Shown piece by piece: positions 49,980 to 59,261 of a stretch of 64,000 bases of DNA. The stretch covers positions 102,411 through 166,410 of the forward strand of contig NZ_QGTS01000011.1 of assembly GCF_003182475.1 (NCBI RefSeq), read 5' to 3'. A program made the translations under genes and the position numbers. Source of the stretch: Mangrovibacter plantisponsor (GTDB taxonomy: Bacteria; Pseudomonadota; Gammaproteobacteria; Enterobacterales; Enterobacteriaceae). The notes below the pieces were generated by a model, which did not search any database, was not told where the DNA came from, and was given only the letters and a program-made list of their open reading frames with translations. Position 1 is the stretch's first letter. Each line of letters opens with the position of its first letter.

Positions 49980-50984
49980 ATGAAAATGAAAAAACACCTC
50001 AGTGAAAACGATGTTACTCATGAAAGCGTATTTTTTATGCAGCGCCGGCAGGTTCTGAAAATGTTGGGCATTGGCGTAGCCAGTGCTGGCTTGCAGGCAA
50101 AAGCACAGGCAGATGTATTGTCGTGGTTTCAAGGTAATGACAGACCGGCAGCACCTTCGGGCAAACCACTGACCTTTACCCGCCCTGAAGCCTGGCAAGC
50201 AAAATTGACATTAACTCCGGAAGATAAAGTCACTGGTTATAATAATTTCTACGAATTTGGCCTGGATAAAGCGGACCCTGCAGCGAATGCAGGCACCCTG
50301 ATTACCGACCCATGGACGCTGACCATAAGCGGTGAAGTTGCAAAGAAAATCACGCTTGATCATGATGACTTATATAAAAAACTACCACTGGAAGAACGAA
50401 TTTACCGTATGCGCTGCGTAGAGGCCTGGTCAATGGTGGTTCCCTGGATTGGTTTCCCTTTAGCCAAACTACTGGCTTTGGCGGAACCCACCAGCAATGC
50501 AAAGTATGTTGCCTTCACAACTCGCTACGCCCCCGATCAAATGCCCGGCCAAAAAGACAGATTCATTGGCGGTGGCCTGGCATACCCTTATGTGGAAGGG
50601 TTGCGCATTGATGAAGCAATGCACCCTCTGACCTTAATGACAACCGGGGTTTATGGCAAAGCCTTACCGCCACAAAATGGTGCTCCGGTTCGCCTGATTG
50701 TTCCCTGGAAATACGGTTTCAAAGGCATAAAATCGATTGTCAGTATTCGTCTGACGCGTGAAAGACCACCCTGTACATGGAACCTGGCTGCTCCTGATGA
50801 ATATGGCTTTTATGCCAATGTAAATCCTCATGTTGACCATCCCCGCTGGTCACAGGCTACAGAACGTTTCATTGGCAGCGGCGGTATTCTTGATGTCAAA
50901 CGCCAGCCCACACTCTTGTTCAATGGCTATGCGGACCAGGTTGCTTCACTGTACCGTGGGCTGAATCTGCGGGAGAATTTTTAA
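49980..50984 (+). CDS. msrP: MsrP (YedY), periplasmic molybdenum-dependent methionine sulfoxide reductase
   Basis: The 334 residues match E. coli. A Tat signal (RRQVLKMLG at about 22-30) is cut near AQA-DVLSW. The molybdopterin cysteine lies in [15 protein letters not shown] (about residue 146). MsrP repairs oxidised methionines in envelope proteins using electrons from MsrQ. In E. coli the pair lies elsewhere, next to the HOCl-responsive msrRS (yedVW) system. No such regulator is next to it here. Confidence 0.97.
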   Translation: MKMKKHLSENDVTHESVFFMQRRQVLKMLGIGVASAGLQAKAQADVLSWFQGNDRPAAPSGKPLTFTRPEAWQAKLTLTPEDKVTGYNNFYEFGLDKADPAANAGTLITDPWTLTISGEVAKKITLDHDDLYKKLPLEERIYRMRCVEAWSMVVPWIGFPLAKLLALAEPTSNAKYVAFTTRYAPDQMPGQKDRFIGGGLAYPYVEGLRIDEAMHPLTLMTTGVYGKALPPQNGAPVRLIVPWKYGFKGIKSIVSIRLTRERPPCTWNLAAPDEYGFYANVNPHVDHPRWSQATERFIGSGGILDVKRQPTLLFNGYADQVASLYRGLNLRENF

Positions 50985-51590
50985 GTGCGCCTGACACTTC
51001 AACATATTCGAATTCTAAAAGGCCTGCTGCACCTGCTGGCTGTTTTACCACTGGCATGGCTATTTTTTGCCGTGCACTATGGTTGGTTAAGTGCGGACCC
51101 GGCGAAGGACATTCAGCATTTTACTGGCCGTATGGCTCTGAAATGCTTACTGGTAACGTTGCTGATTTCGCCGCTTGCGAAATATTTGAAACAACCACTA
51201 CTTATCCGGGTCAGGCGGCTAACCGGGCTGTGGTGCTTTGCCTGGGCATCCCTGCACTTATTAAGCTACATTTTTTTGGAGCTGGGAATCACACAATATC
51301 GGTTGCTTGGCGAGGAAATAATTCATCGCCCCTACCTGACGTTGGGAATAGCCTGTTGGATTATTTTGCTGGCACTGGCAGCAACATCAACAAGGAAGTT
51401 GCAACAGTGGATGGGAAGGCGCTGGCAAACATTACACAACGGAGTCTATCTGGTCGCTATCCTTGCACCGATTCACTATATCTGGTCAGTAAAAATATTG
51501 TCGCCACTGCCTTTGCTGTATGCAGGTGCGGCAATCCTGCTATTAATATGGCGATACAAAACATTTCGCCAGTGGTTTCGTCGCCGATAA
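50985..51590 (+). CDS. msrQ: MsrQ (YedZ), haem-binding membrane partner of MsrP
   Basis: A GTG start directly follows the msrP TAA with no gap. The 201 residues (211 in E. coli) form about six membrane helices with conserved histidines, for example [17 protein letters not shown] and [15 protein letters not shown]. It is a ferric-reductase-like domain that passes electrons from the quinone pool or flavin reductase to MsrP. The C-terminus is shorter than in E. coli. Confidence 0.96.
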   Translation: MRLTLQHIRILKGLLHLLAVLPLAWLFFAVHYGWLSADPAKDIQHFTGRMALKCLLVTLLISPLAKYLKQPLLIRVRRLTGLWCFAWASLHLLSYIFLELGITQYRLLGEEIIHRPYLTLGIACWIILLALAATSTRKLQQWMGRRWQTLHNGVYLVAILAPIHYIWSVKILSPLPLLYAGAAILLLIWRYKTFRQWFRRR

Positions 51591-51676
51591 GCCCGCCGGG
51601 CCTGATGCCACAGGCCCTCATCAGTACCCATACTCATCGCATGTTGATTATCTTCCCTGATAAGACCAGTATTTAG

Positions 51677-51704
51677 CTGCCAAATGCCACGAAATCATTA
51701 TAAT
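51677..51704 (+). promoter_or_regulatory. Candidate promoter of aroQ-accBC
   Basis: CTGCCA (51677-51682) and a perfect TATAAT (51699-51704) are 16 bases apart, 111 bases before aroQ. The distance to accB is about 580 bases. In E. coli the accBC promoter is also far upstream with a long leader. Confidence 0.55.
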
Positions 51705-51814
51705 GTGCGACTTTGGTTCGCTCTGGAGCGTTATTTTAGTGCTCTCAGGTGACAATAACAGCCTTAAGGTATATTTTGTAAATTACCTGGAAAATTGCTG
51801 GAGATAGCAGCACG

Positions 51815-52267
51815 ATGGCGAACAATTTTCACATTTTGCTTTTGAATGGCCCGAATCTCAATATGCTTGGGACACGTGAGCCTGAGAAGTATGGCTCACA
51901 AACGTTACCCGAGATAGTGGCTCATTTGGAAGCAGAAGCAGAAAGTTTGGGTGCTGTGCTGGATCATCTGCAATCTAACGCTGAACATGTGCTGATTGAG
52001 CGGATTCATCAGGCTAAAGACACCGTTGACTATATCCTGATAAATCCGGCCGCATATACGCACACCAGCGTGGCATTGCGTGATGCGTTACTGGCTGTGA
52101 ACATTCCGTTCATAGAAATACATCTCAGCAATGTGCATGCGCGGGAACCTTTCCGCCATCATTCATATCTATCTGATATTGCCTCTGGCGTCATTTGCGG
52201 TTTAGGCGCCGATGGCTATTCATATGCACTACAGACAGCGGTAAAACGTCTGTCACAATCAAACTAA
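51815..52267 (+). CDS. aroQ: Type II 3-dehydroquinate dehydratase
   Basis: The 150 residues show the type II dehydroquinase signature: [20 protein letters not shown] with catalytic Tyr26, [16 protein letters not shown], and His103 in [10 protein letters not shown]. It dehydrates 3-dehydroquinate in the shikimate pathway. E. coli uses only the unrelated type I enzyme AroD. Many other Enterobacterales carry aroQ next to accB, as here. The accB start is 20 bases downstream. Confidence 0.96.
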   Translation: MANNFHILLLNGPNLNMLGTREPEKYGSQTLPEIVAHLEAEAESLGAVLDHLQSNAEHVLIERIHQAKDTVDYILINPAAYTHTSVALRDALLAVNIPFIEIHLSNVHAREPFRHHSYLSDIASGVICGLGADGYSYALQTAVKRLSQSN

Positions 52268-52287
52268 CAAGAGTACGGAACGCACTC

Positions 52288-52758
52288 ATGGATATTCGTA
52301 AGATTAAAAAACTGATCGAGCTGGTTGAAGAATCTGGCATCGCTGAACTGGAAATTTCTGAAGGCGAAGAGTCTGTTCGCATCAGCCGCGCAGTGGTGAA
52401 CCCGGCTCCCATGATGCAGCAGGCTTATGCTGCTCCGGTTGCCATGCCCGCCGCTCAACCTGCACTTGCATCAGCCGTAGCTCCTGCTGCTGAGCCGGTA
52501 AAAGAAGCTTCTGCTGAGATCAGTGGTCATATCGTACGCTCCCCAATGGTTGGGACGTTCTATCGCACGCCAAGCCCGGATGCGAAAAACTTCGTAGAAG
52601 TGGGTCAGAAAGTCAGCGCTGGCGATACCTTATGTATCGTTGAAGCAATGAAAATGATGAACCAGATCGAAGCGGATAAGTCAGGCGTTGTGAAAGCCAT
52701 TCTGGTCGAAAATGGTCAACCGGTTGAATTTGACGAGCCGCTGGTCGTCATCGAATAA
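52288..52758 (+). CDS. accB: Biotin carboxyl carrier protein of acetyl-CoA carboxylase
   Basis: Start at the ATG at 52288 ([17 protein letters not shown]), giving 156 residues as in E. coli. A Pro/Ala-rich linker (about 37-75) joins the N-terminal dimerising part to the biotinyl domain. Biotin is attached at Lys122 in EAMKMMN. An open upstream extension overlaps aroQ and is not used. In E. coli AccB represses its own operon. Confidence 0.98.
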   Translation: MDIRKIKKLIELVEESGIAELEISEGEESVRISRAVVNPAPMMQQAYAAPVAMPAAQPALASAVAPAAEPVKEASAEISGHIVRSPMVGTFYRTPSPDAKNFVEVGQKVSAGDTLCIVEAMKMMNQIEADKSGVVKAILVENGQPVEFDEPLVVIE

Positions 52759-52768
52759 CGAGGCGAAC

Positions 52769-54118
52769 ATGCTGGATAAAATTGTCATCGCTAACCGTGG
52801 TGAAATTGCATTACGCATCCTGCGTGCCTGCAAAGAGCTGGGCATCAAAACGGTTGCAGTGCATTCCACCGCGGACCGCGATTTAAAACACGTACTGCTG
52901 GCAGATGAAACGGTTTGTATTGGACCGGCGCCTTCAGTTAAAAGTTACCTCAATATCCCGGCAATTATCGCTGCTGCTGAAATCACAGGCGCAGTTGCTA
53001 TTCACCCGGGGTATGGTTTCCTGTCTGAAAACGCGAACTTTGCAGAGCAGGTTGAGCAGTCTGGTTTTATTTTCATCGGTCCGAAAGCAGAAACTATCCG
53101 TCTGATGGGTGATAAAGTTTCTGCAATCACAGCCATGAAAAAAACTGGCGTGCCTTGTGTACCTGGTTCTGATGGCCCTTTGGGCGACGACATGGATAAA
53201 AACCGTACCATTGCCAAACGCATTGGTTACCCGGTGATTATCAAAGCATCTGGCGGCGGTGGTGGCCGTGGGATGCGCGTTGTACGTAAAGAAGCTGACT
53301 TATCCCAGTCCATCACCATGACCCGTGCGGAAGCGAAAGCCGCTTTCAATAACGACATGGTATATATGGAAAAATACCTGGAAAATCCGCGCCATGTGGA
53401 AATTCAGGTACTGGCTGATGGGCAGGGTAACGCAATTTACCTGGCTGAGCGCGATTGCTCCATGCAACGCCGCCACCAGAAAGTTGTGGAAGAAGCCCCG
53501 GCACCAGGTATCACTCCTGAACTGCGTCGCTATATTGGTGAGCGCTGTGCGAAAGCTTGTGTGGATATCGGCTATCGTGGCGCCGGCACATTTGAGTTTC
53601 TGTTCGAAAACGGTGAGTTCTATTTCATTGAAATGAACACCCGTATTCAGGTTGAACACCCGGTGACCGAGATGATCACTGGCGTCGACTTGATCAAAGA
53701 ACAGTTACGCATTGCTGCAGGCCAGCCATTATCCATTAAGCAGGAAGAAGTTGTGGTTCGTGGGCATGCGGTTGAATGCCGTATTAATGCCGAAGATCCT
53801 AATACCTTCCTGCCAAGCCCGGGTAAGATCACGCGTTTTCATGCTCCAGGTGGTTTTGGGGTGCGTTGGGAATCTCACATTTACGCAGGTTATACCGTTC
53901 CACCCTATTACGATTCAATGATAGGCAAGCTTATCTGCTTCGGTGAAACCCGTGATGTTGCGATTGCCCGTATGCGCAATGCGTTGCAAGAACTGATCAT
54001 TGATGGCATCAAAACCAACGTTGATCTGCAATCACGTATTATGAGTGACGAGAACTTCCAGCATGGTGGTACCAACATCCACTATCTGGAGAAAAAACTC
54101 GGTTTGCAGGAAAAATAA
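52769..54118 (+). CDS. accC: Biotin carboxylase subunit of acetyl-CoA carboxylase
   Basis: Start at the ATG at 52769, 10 bases after accB, giving 449 residues as in E. coli. The ATP-grasp features are clear: the glycine-rich loop [28 protein letters not shown], and [16 protein letters not shown]. It carboxylates biotin on AccB in the first step of fatty acid synthesis. Confidence 0.99.
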   Translation: MLDKIVIANRGEIALRILRACKELGIKTVAVHSTADRDLKHVLLADETVCIGPAPSVKSYLNIPAIIAAAEITGAVAIHPGYGFLSENANFAEQVEQSGFIFIGPKAETIRLMGDKVSAITAMKKTGVPCVPGSDGPLGDDMDKNRTIAKRIGYPVIIKASGGGGGRGMRVVRKEADLSQSITMTRAEAKAAFNNDMVYMEKYLENPRHVEIQVLADGQGNAIYLAERDCSMQRRHQKVVEEAPAPGITPELRRYIGERCAKACVDIGYRGAGTFEFLFENGEFYFIEMNTRIQVEHPVTEMITGVDLIKEQLRIAAGQPLSIKQEEVVVRGHAVECRINAEDPNTFLPSPGKITRFHAPGGFGVRWESHIYAGYTVPPYYDSMIGKLICFGETRDVAIARMRNALQELIIDGIKTNVDLQSRIMSDENFQHGGTNIHYLEKKLGLQEK

Positions 54119-54135
54119 TCCCCTGCAGGAATCTG

Positions 54136-54167
54136 AAGGGCCGGTTACCGGCCCTTTTCTTTTTTTA
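54136..54167 (+). terminator. Terminator of accBC
   Basis: AAGGGCCGG/CCGGCCCTT with a three-base loop and a T-rich tail lies 17 bases past the accC stop. Confidence 0.93.
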
Positions 54168-54225
54168 TTTCCTCTCATCGTCCATAAGGTACAATCCCGG
54201 CTTTGATCTTTTACAAGGGATAACG

Positions 54226-54468
54226 ATGGACGCGCGTTTTGTTCAGGCCCACAGAGAAGCCCGCTGGGCACTCTGGCTAACCCTTCTTTATTTAGCTGCG
54301 TGGATTGCTGCGGGATATTTACCCGACTCCGTCCAGGGCGTAACAGGCCTGCCTCACTGGTTTGAAGCAGCCTGTCTGGTGGTCCCCGTGGTATTTATTT
54401 TTCTATGCAAGATGATGGTCACCCACATATTCCGCGATATTCCGCTGGAGGAGAACCATGAAGACTGA
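54226..54468 (+). CDS. yhdT: YhdT, small membrane protein next to panF
   Basis: The 80 residues match E. coli and belong to the DUF997 family, with two membrane helices (about 15-35 and 47-67). It ends with the acidic stretch [10 protein letters not shown] and overlaps panF by 11 bases. In sodium:solute symporters a small DUF997-type partner is often encoded just upstream, so it may assist PanF. No direct role is established. Confidence 0.92.
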   Translation: MDARFVQAHREARWALWLTLLYLAAWIAAGYLPDSVQGVTGLPHWFEAACLVVPVVFIFLCKMMVTHIFRDIPLEENHED

Positions 54469-55948
54469 AGTTCTGCTCCCGCTTGTCGGCTACTTAGCGC
54501 TGGTATTTGCTATTTCTATTTATGCATTCCGCAGGCGTAAGCAAGGAAACTTTTTGAATGAGTATTTCCTGGGAGGGCGCTCAATGGGAGGTTTTGTCCT
54601 CGCCATGACGCTCACGACCACCTATGTCAGCGCCAGTTCGTTTATCGGGGGGCCCGGTGCGGCTTACAAATATGGGCTTGGCTGGGTGCTTCTGGCCATG
54701 ATCCAGTTGCCGGCTATCTGGTTGTCTCTGGGGATTCTCGGTAAGAAATTTGCGATTCTCGCACGCCGCTACAACGCCGTGACGCTCAATGACATGCTGT
54801 ATGCCCGTTACCAGAACCACCTGCTGGTATGGTTGGCAAGCCTCAGCCTGATTGTCGCATTTTTAGGCGCAATGACGGTGCAATTTATTGGTGGTGCCCG
54901 TTTGCTGGAAACCGCTGCAGGCATTCCTTATGACACTGGGTTGCTTACCTTTGGCGTCACTATTGCACTCTACACAGCCTTTGGCGGATTTCGGGCCAGC
55001 GTATTAAATGACGCGATGCAAGGGATCGTCATGCTGCTGGGTACCGTCTTGTTGCTTGTCGGTATTATTCACCAGGCAGGCGGTGTTCATATAGCCGTAG
55101 AAAAACTGTCGCATATTAATCCGCAACTGGTCTCTCCAAAAGGAGCAGACAATATTCTGTCACCCACATTTATGGCTTCATTCTGGGTACTGGTCTGTTT
55201 TGGCGTTATCGGTTTGCCCCATACCGCGGTGCGCTGTATTTCTTACAAAGACAGCAAGGCCGTTCATCGTGGGATCATTATCGGCACGATCGTCGTCGCG
55301 GTACTGATGCTGGGAATGCATCTCGCGGGCGCTCTGGGACGCGCAATTCTACCCGACCTGACCGTACCTGATCTGGTTATTCCCACATTGATGATTACTG
55401 TCCTGCCACCAGCTTTAGCGGGGATCTTTCTGGCTGCGCCAATGGCCGCGATTATGTCGACCATCAATGCTCAACTCCTCCAGTCATCAGCTACGATCAT
55501 TAAAGATCTCTGGCTCAGAACCCGCCCTGACCAGTCGCACAACGAATCCCGGCTGAAAAAGCTCTCAACCGGGATTACACTGGTACTCAGTGCTTTGCTA
55601 TTGCTGGCAGCGTGGAATCCACCAGAGATGATCATCTGGCTGAATCTCCTCGCATTTGGCGGGCTGGAAGCTGTCTTCCTTTGGCCACTCGTACTTGGGC
55701 TTTACTGGGAAAAGGCCAATGCTACCGGAGCCTTATCAGCCATGATCGTTGGTGGTCTGCTTTACGCTGTGCTGGCCACACTGAAGATACAGTATTTGGG
55801 CTTTCATCCGATTGTCCCGTCACTATTATTAAGTTTACTGGCTTTTCTCGCAGGTAATTGCTTTGGGCGCCCTGCAGTCACCGCCAGTATGAATACCCAC
55901 CCGGAAAATAAAGAGTTACGCCATGCCATGGATTCAACTAAAGATTAA
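54458..55948 (+). CDS. panF: PanF, sodium/pantothenate symporter
   Basis: The 496 residues (483 in E. coli) form a sodium:solute symporter with about 13 membrane helices. The family motifs include [23 protein letters not shown] and [20 protein letters not shown]. It takes up pantothenate for CoA synthesis. The C-terminus is longer than usual and overlaps the prmA start by 26 bases. Confidence 0.97.
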   Translation: MKTEVLLPLVGYLALVFAISIYAFRRRKQGNFLNEYFLGGRSMGGFVLAMTLTTTYVSASSFIGGPGAAYKYGLGWVLLAMIQLPAIWLSLGILGKKFAILARRYNAVTLNDMLYARYQNHLLVWLASLSLIVAFLGAMTVQFIGGARLLETAAGIPYDTGLLTFGVTIALYTAFGGFRASVLNDAMQGIVMLLGTVLLLVGIIHQAGGVHIAVEKLSHINPQLVSPKGADNILSPTFMASFWVLVCFGVIGLPHTAVRCISYKDSKAVHRGIIIGTIVVAVLMLGMHLAGALGRAILPDLTVPDLVIPTLMITVLPPALAGIFLAAPMAAIMSTINAQLLQSSATIIKDLWLRTRPDQSHNESRLKKLSTGITLVLSALLLLAAWNPPEMIIWLNLLAFGGLEAVFLWPLVLGLYWEKANATGALSAMIVGGLLYAVLATLKIQYLGFHPIVPSLLLSLLAFLAGNCFGRPAVTASMNTHPENKELRHAMDSTKD

Positions 55949-56804
55949 TGCTACCGGTGAAACCGCTGAAGAACTCGGTGATGCCATCATGGAAACGGGC
56001 GCGGTCTCGGTCACTTTTCAGGACACCCATGATACCCCGGTTTTTGAGCCCCTGCCGGGCGAAACACGTCTGTGGGGTGATACTGATGTCATCGGGTTGT
56101 TCGATGCCGAAGCAGATATGAATGATGTCATTGCACAGCTGTCGGTTCACCCACTGTTAGCATCCGGTTTTCACCATAAAATTGAACAACTGGAAGATAA
56201 AGACTGGGAACGTGAGTGGATGGAAAACTTCCACCCAATGAAGTTTGGTAACCGTTTATGGATTTGCCCAAGCTGGCGCGATATTCCGGATCCTGATGCC
56301 GTCAACGTACTGCTGGACCCGGGTCTGGCGTTTGGTACTGGTACCCACCCCACTACATCATTGTGTCTGCAATGGCTGGATGGGCTGGATCTGGCTGGAA
56401 AAACGGTTATCGATTTTGGTTGTGGCTCAGGAATTCTGGCAATTGCTGCACTCAAATTGGGTGCCGCAAAAGCAATTGGAATTGATATCGACCCGCAGGC
56501 GATTCAGGCCAGCCGGGATAACGCTGAACGTAATGGCGTTTCTGACCGGTTATCACTTTATCTGCCAGCGGATCAACCAGAAGGCCTGAAAGCGGATGTC
56601 GTGGTCGCAAACATTCTTGCTGGCCCATTGCGTGAACTAGCCCCACTTATCGGCGTACTGCCCGTTACAGGCGGCGTACTTGGGCTTTCCGGTATCCTTG
56701 CCAGCCAGGCAAGTTCGGTTTGCGCTGCCTACACTGGCCGGTTCGCACTTGACCCGGTGGTTGAAAAAGAAGAGTGGTGCCGAATTACAGGAACCTGCCT
56801 CTGA
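55923..56804 (+). CDS. prmA: Ribosomal protein L11 methyltransferase
   Basis: The 293 residues match E. coli. An N-terminal L11-binding domain is joined to a methyltransferase domain with the SAM-binding motif [19 protein letters not shown] and NILAGPL. It trimethylates L11. Its first 26 bases lie inside panF. Confidence 0.98.
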   Translation: MPWIQLKINATGETAEELGDAIMETGAVSVTFQDTHDTPVFEPLPGETRLWGDTDVIGLFDAEADMNDVIAQLSVHPLLASGFHHKIEQLEDKDWEREWMENFHPMKFGNRLWICPSWRDIPDPDAVNVLLDPGLAFGTGTHPTTSLCLQWLDGLDLAGKTVIDFGCGSGILAIAALKLGAAKAIGIDIDPQAIQASRDNAERNGVSDRLSLYLPADQPEGLKADVVVANILAGPLRELAPLIGVLPVTGGVLGLSGILASQASSVCAAYTGRFALDPVVEKEEWCRITGTCL

Positions 56805-56812
56805 GTTACCCC

Positions 56813-56836
56813 AGCGTGGTGTCTTCGCACCACGCT
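56813..56836 (+). terminator. Terminator of prmA
   Basis: A nine-base stem AGCGTGGTG/CACCACGCT with a six-base loop is followed by a moderately T-rich tail, eight bases past the prmA stop. Confidence 0.75.
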
Positions 56837-57079
56837 CTTCTGTTTGATTATCAATCAATTTATCTGCGGCAATTCGCCTTACACACCCGGTTTTCCAGCA
56901 TATTATCCCGGCCCAAAGCGCTTTTTATCCCCTCTTTTTAAGAAGTTTTAAGAAAAATTCAAAGCGCACAATTTAACCATAAAAATGTAATTGCATGATT
57001 ATTAGGATTAATTTATCCGGCATTCATGTCCAGAAACAGATTCATTGATCTATAACAGCGGATTGTTCAAAGTTTGGCC

Positions 57080-57108
57080 TTTCATCTCGCGTAAAAAATG
57101 CGTAATAT
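57080..57108 (+). promoter_or_regulatory. dusB-fis promoter
   Basis: TTTCAT (57080-57085) and TAATAT (57103-57108), 17 bases apart, are followed by the GC-rich discriminator ACGCCGCC. The sequence is nearly the same as the E. coli fis promoter, which is growth-rate controlled, sensitive to ppGpp/DksA and initiates with CTP. Confidence 0.85.
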
Positions 57109-57147
57109 ACGCCGCCTTGCAGTCACAGTATGGTCATTTCTTCACTC

Positions 57148-58113
57148 ATGCAAATCGGACAATATCAGCTTCGAAACCGGTTAATCGCCGCACCAATGGC
57201 GGGGATAACAGACCGACCATTCAGAACGCTGTGTTACGAAATGGGTGCCGGACTTACCGTCTCCGAGATGATGTCTTCTAACCCGGAAGTCTGGGCAAGT
57301 GACAAGTCACGGTTACGTATGGTTCATGTTGATGAACCCGGCATTCGTACCGTACAGATTGCCGGCAGTGTGCCTGATGAAATGGCAGAGGCCGCACGCA
57401 TTAACGTGCAAAATGGTGCCCAGATTATTGATATCAATATGGGGTGCCCGGCTAAAAAAGTGAATCGTAAACTTGCAGGCTCAGCACTACTGCAGTATCC
57501 GGTGTTGGTTAAAAGTATCCTGTCCGCAGTGGTTAATGCGGTCGAGGTGCCTGTAACGTTAAAGATTCGCACTGGGTGGGATAAAGACCACCAGAACTGT
57601 GTAGAGATTGCCCAACTGGCTGAGCAATGTGGTATTCAGGCTCTGACGATACATGGACGCACGCGCGCCTGCAGGTTTGAAGGCGAAGCAGAATACGACA
57701 ATATTCGGCTGGTTAAGCAGACAGTTTCCATTCCCGTTATCGCGAATGGTGACATAACAAACCCGCTTAAAGCCAGAGCGGTTCTGGACTATACAGGGGC
57801 TGATGCCTTGATGATAGGCCGGGCTGCTCAGGGAAGACCCTGGATCTTTCGGGAAATCCAGCATTATCTGGACACTGGAGAGTTGCTTGCGCCACTGCCT
57901 CTGGCTGAGGTAAAGCGCTTGTTGTGCGAGCATGTTCGGGCGTTACACGGCTTTTATGGCCATGTGAAAGGTTACCGAATTGCACGTAAGCACGTGTCCT
58001 GGTATCTCCAGGAACACGCTCCAAATGACCAGTTTCGGCGCACATTCAACGCCATAGAGGATGCCAGCGAACAGCTGGAGGCGTTGGAGGCATACTTCGA
58101 AAATTTTGCGTAA
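57148..58113 (+). CDS. dusB: tRNA-dihydrouridine synthase B
   Basis: Start at the ATG at 57148 ([19 protein letters not shown]), giving 321 residues as in E. coli; a further ATG six codons upstream is also in frame. FMN-binding TIM barrel motifs are present: [12 protein letters not shown] with the catalytic Cys, TIHGRTR, and [16 protein letters not shown]. It reduces uridine in tRNA and is cotranscribed with fis. Confidence 0.97.
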   Translation: MQIGQYQLRNRLIAAPMAGITDRPFRTLCYEMGAGLTVSEMMSSNPEVWASDKSRLRMVHVDEPGIRTVQIAGSVPDEMAEAARINVQNGAQIIDINMGCPAKKVNRKLAGSALLQYPVLVKSILSAVVNAVEVPVTLKIRTGWDKDHQNCVEIAQLAEQCGIQALTIHGRTRACRFEGEAEYDNIRLVKQTVSIPVIANGDITNPLKARAVLDYTGADALMIGRAAQGRPWIFREIQHYLDTGELLAPLPLAEVKRLLCEHVRALHGFYGHVKGYRIARKHVSWYLQEHAPNDQFRRTFNAIEDASEQLEALEAYFENFA

Positions 58114-58138
58114 ACAGAAATAAAGAGCTGACAGAACT

Positions 58139-58435
58139 ATGTTCGAACAACGCGTAAATTCTGACGTACTGACCGTTTCTACCGTTAACTCTCAGGATCA
58201 GGTAACCCAAAAACCCCTGCGTGACTCGGTTAAACAGGCACTGAAGAACTATTTTGCTCAACTGAATGGTCAGGATGTTAATGACCTGTATGAGCTGGTA
58301 CTGGCTGAAGTTGAACAGCCATTGTTGGACATGGTGATGCAATACACCCGTGGTAATCAGACCCGTGCGGCACTGATGATGGGTATCAACCGCGGCACCC
58401 TGCGTAAAAAACTGAAAAAATATGGCATGAACTGA
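58139..58435 (+). CDS. fis: Fis, nucleoid-associated DNA-bending protein
   Basis: The 98 residues appear identical to E. coli Fis. The beta-hairpin arm lies at the N-terminus, and the helix-turn-helix ([20 protein letters not shown]) is at about 73-92. Fis activates rRNA promoters, shapes the nucleoid and assists site-specific recombination. It is the second gene of dusB-fis, 25 bases after dusB. Confidence 0.99.
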
Positions 58436-58460
58436 TTTTAATCAGTTAATCCGTTGTTTT

Positions 58461-58494
58461 AAAAGGTACTACCCTTCACGGGGTGGTACCTTTT
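58461..58494 (+). terminator. Terminator of dusB-fis
   Basis: AAAAGGTAC with inner ACCC pairs to GGGT and GTACCTTTT around a TTCACG loop. A T run follows, 25 bases past the fis stop. Confidence 0.9.
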
Positions 58495-59035
58495 TATTTG
58501 TAAATCTTCCCCTTCGCAAGATAACCTGACAGCATGCTTTCCCTCCTTCAGATAATTAGCCACATATTAACAATGGTTATTTACCTGAGTCACTCTCTCA
58601 AATACATTCCCACCAGGTAATACATTCGGTATACGTAAGATTTATTAGCCACCTGAATCACTATTTATTTATATAAATGCCAGATAACTCTTAACAGCAC
58701 CCCATCCACTCCTGTAGGACAAACTATAAAAATAGGCTGACGAAACAGCAGGACTTATGATGATGCAACTGTTGCAGCCCATGAGTACACGGCACACAAG
58801 TGTGGCAAAGGTAACTCTGCATTAAGGAAGTGCATTTTTTATCATCAGATGTTTATATGGATGCAACAAACCTTCAGCCAATTCACTAATAATAGAATAT
58901 TAAGTTACTTTCTCTTACACGGAGCAGATAAGTAACCATATAACGTAGTGTTTATTAATATTAATCCTCAGCAAAAATTCATTTCATTAGCAGTTGTTTC
59001 GCCGCGTTAATTTCATCACATCAATGAAACTTTTT

Positions 59036-59084
59036 TGCGCCATTATGTGGCGTAAGTTTCATTTTTGCACCATGGCAGGGCGTT
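59036..59084. promoter_or_regulatory. Two NtrC-like enhancer sites upstream of aapJ
   Basis: TGCGCCA-N5-TGGCGTA (59036-59054) is close to the NtrC dyad TGCACCA-N5-TGGTGCA. TGCACCA-N5-GGGCGTT (59066-59084) has one perfect and one weak half. Their centres are 30 bases apart, about three helical turns, and about 95-120 bases upstream of the sigma-54 promoter. Confidence 0.75.
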
Positions 59085-59154
59085 GCTTTATGAATTTCGT
59101 GTCTACACTCAACGCAGGGTGATTGCTTTGTCACATTTTGAATAGTTTAAAACC

Positions 59155-59170
59155 TGGCATCACCTTTGCT
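59155..59170 (+). promoter_or_regulatory. Sigma-54 (-24/-12) promoter of the aap operon
   Basis: TGGCAT-N5-TTGCT has the required GG and GC ten bases apart (59156-59157 and 59168-59169). Transcription would start near 59180, leaving a leader of about 80 bases. With the NtrC-like sites it predicts nitrogen-limitation control, as reported for E. coli yhdWXYZ. Confidence 0.82.
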
Positions 59171-59261
59171 TTATTAAGTTCGGCAATCGCCACAGACAGG
59201 ATGATGGCATCAATATGGATGCCACTTTTTATAACGATAATTTAGCCACACAGGATCCACT

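Larger units (their letters stand above)
56805..57147 (+). other. prmA terminator and dusB-fis control region
   Basis: These 343 bases start with the prmA hairpin. An AT-rich stretch (56920-57050) follows, like the IHF/Fis-bound region upstream of E. coli dusB-fis. The stretch just before the promoter (CAAAGTTTGGCC, near 57070) is similar to E. coli. The dusB-fis promoter is at 57080-57108. Confidence 0.6.
58436..59261 (+). other. Long gap between fis and aapJ
   Basis: In 826 bases I see no convincing gene. The left end has the fis terminator. The right end (59036-59180) holds an NtrC/sigma-54 control module. The middle is AT-rich with stops in all frames. A 22-codon ORF with AGGA in front (58757-58825) is the only candidate and is weak. 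E. coli has yhdJ, yhdU and acrSEF near this position. Confidence 0.6.

Noticed and set aside
51056..51676. 206-codon plus-strand frame overlapping msrQ
   Set aside because: It reads another frame of msrQ and runs past its stop. The msrQ translation is clearly the real one.
58757..58825. 22-codon ORF with AGGA in front in the fis-aapJ gap
   Set aside because: Too short to distinguish from chance without conservation data. Kept only as part of the finding on the empty region.
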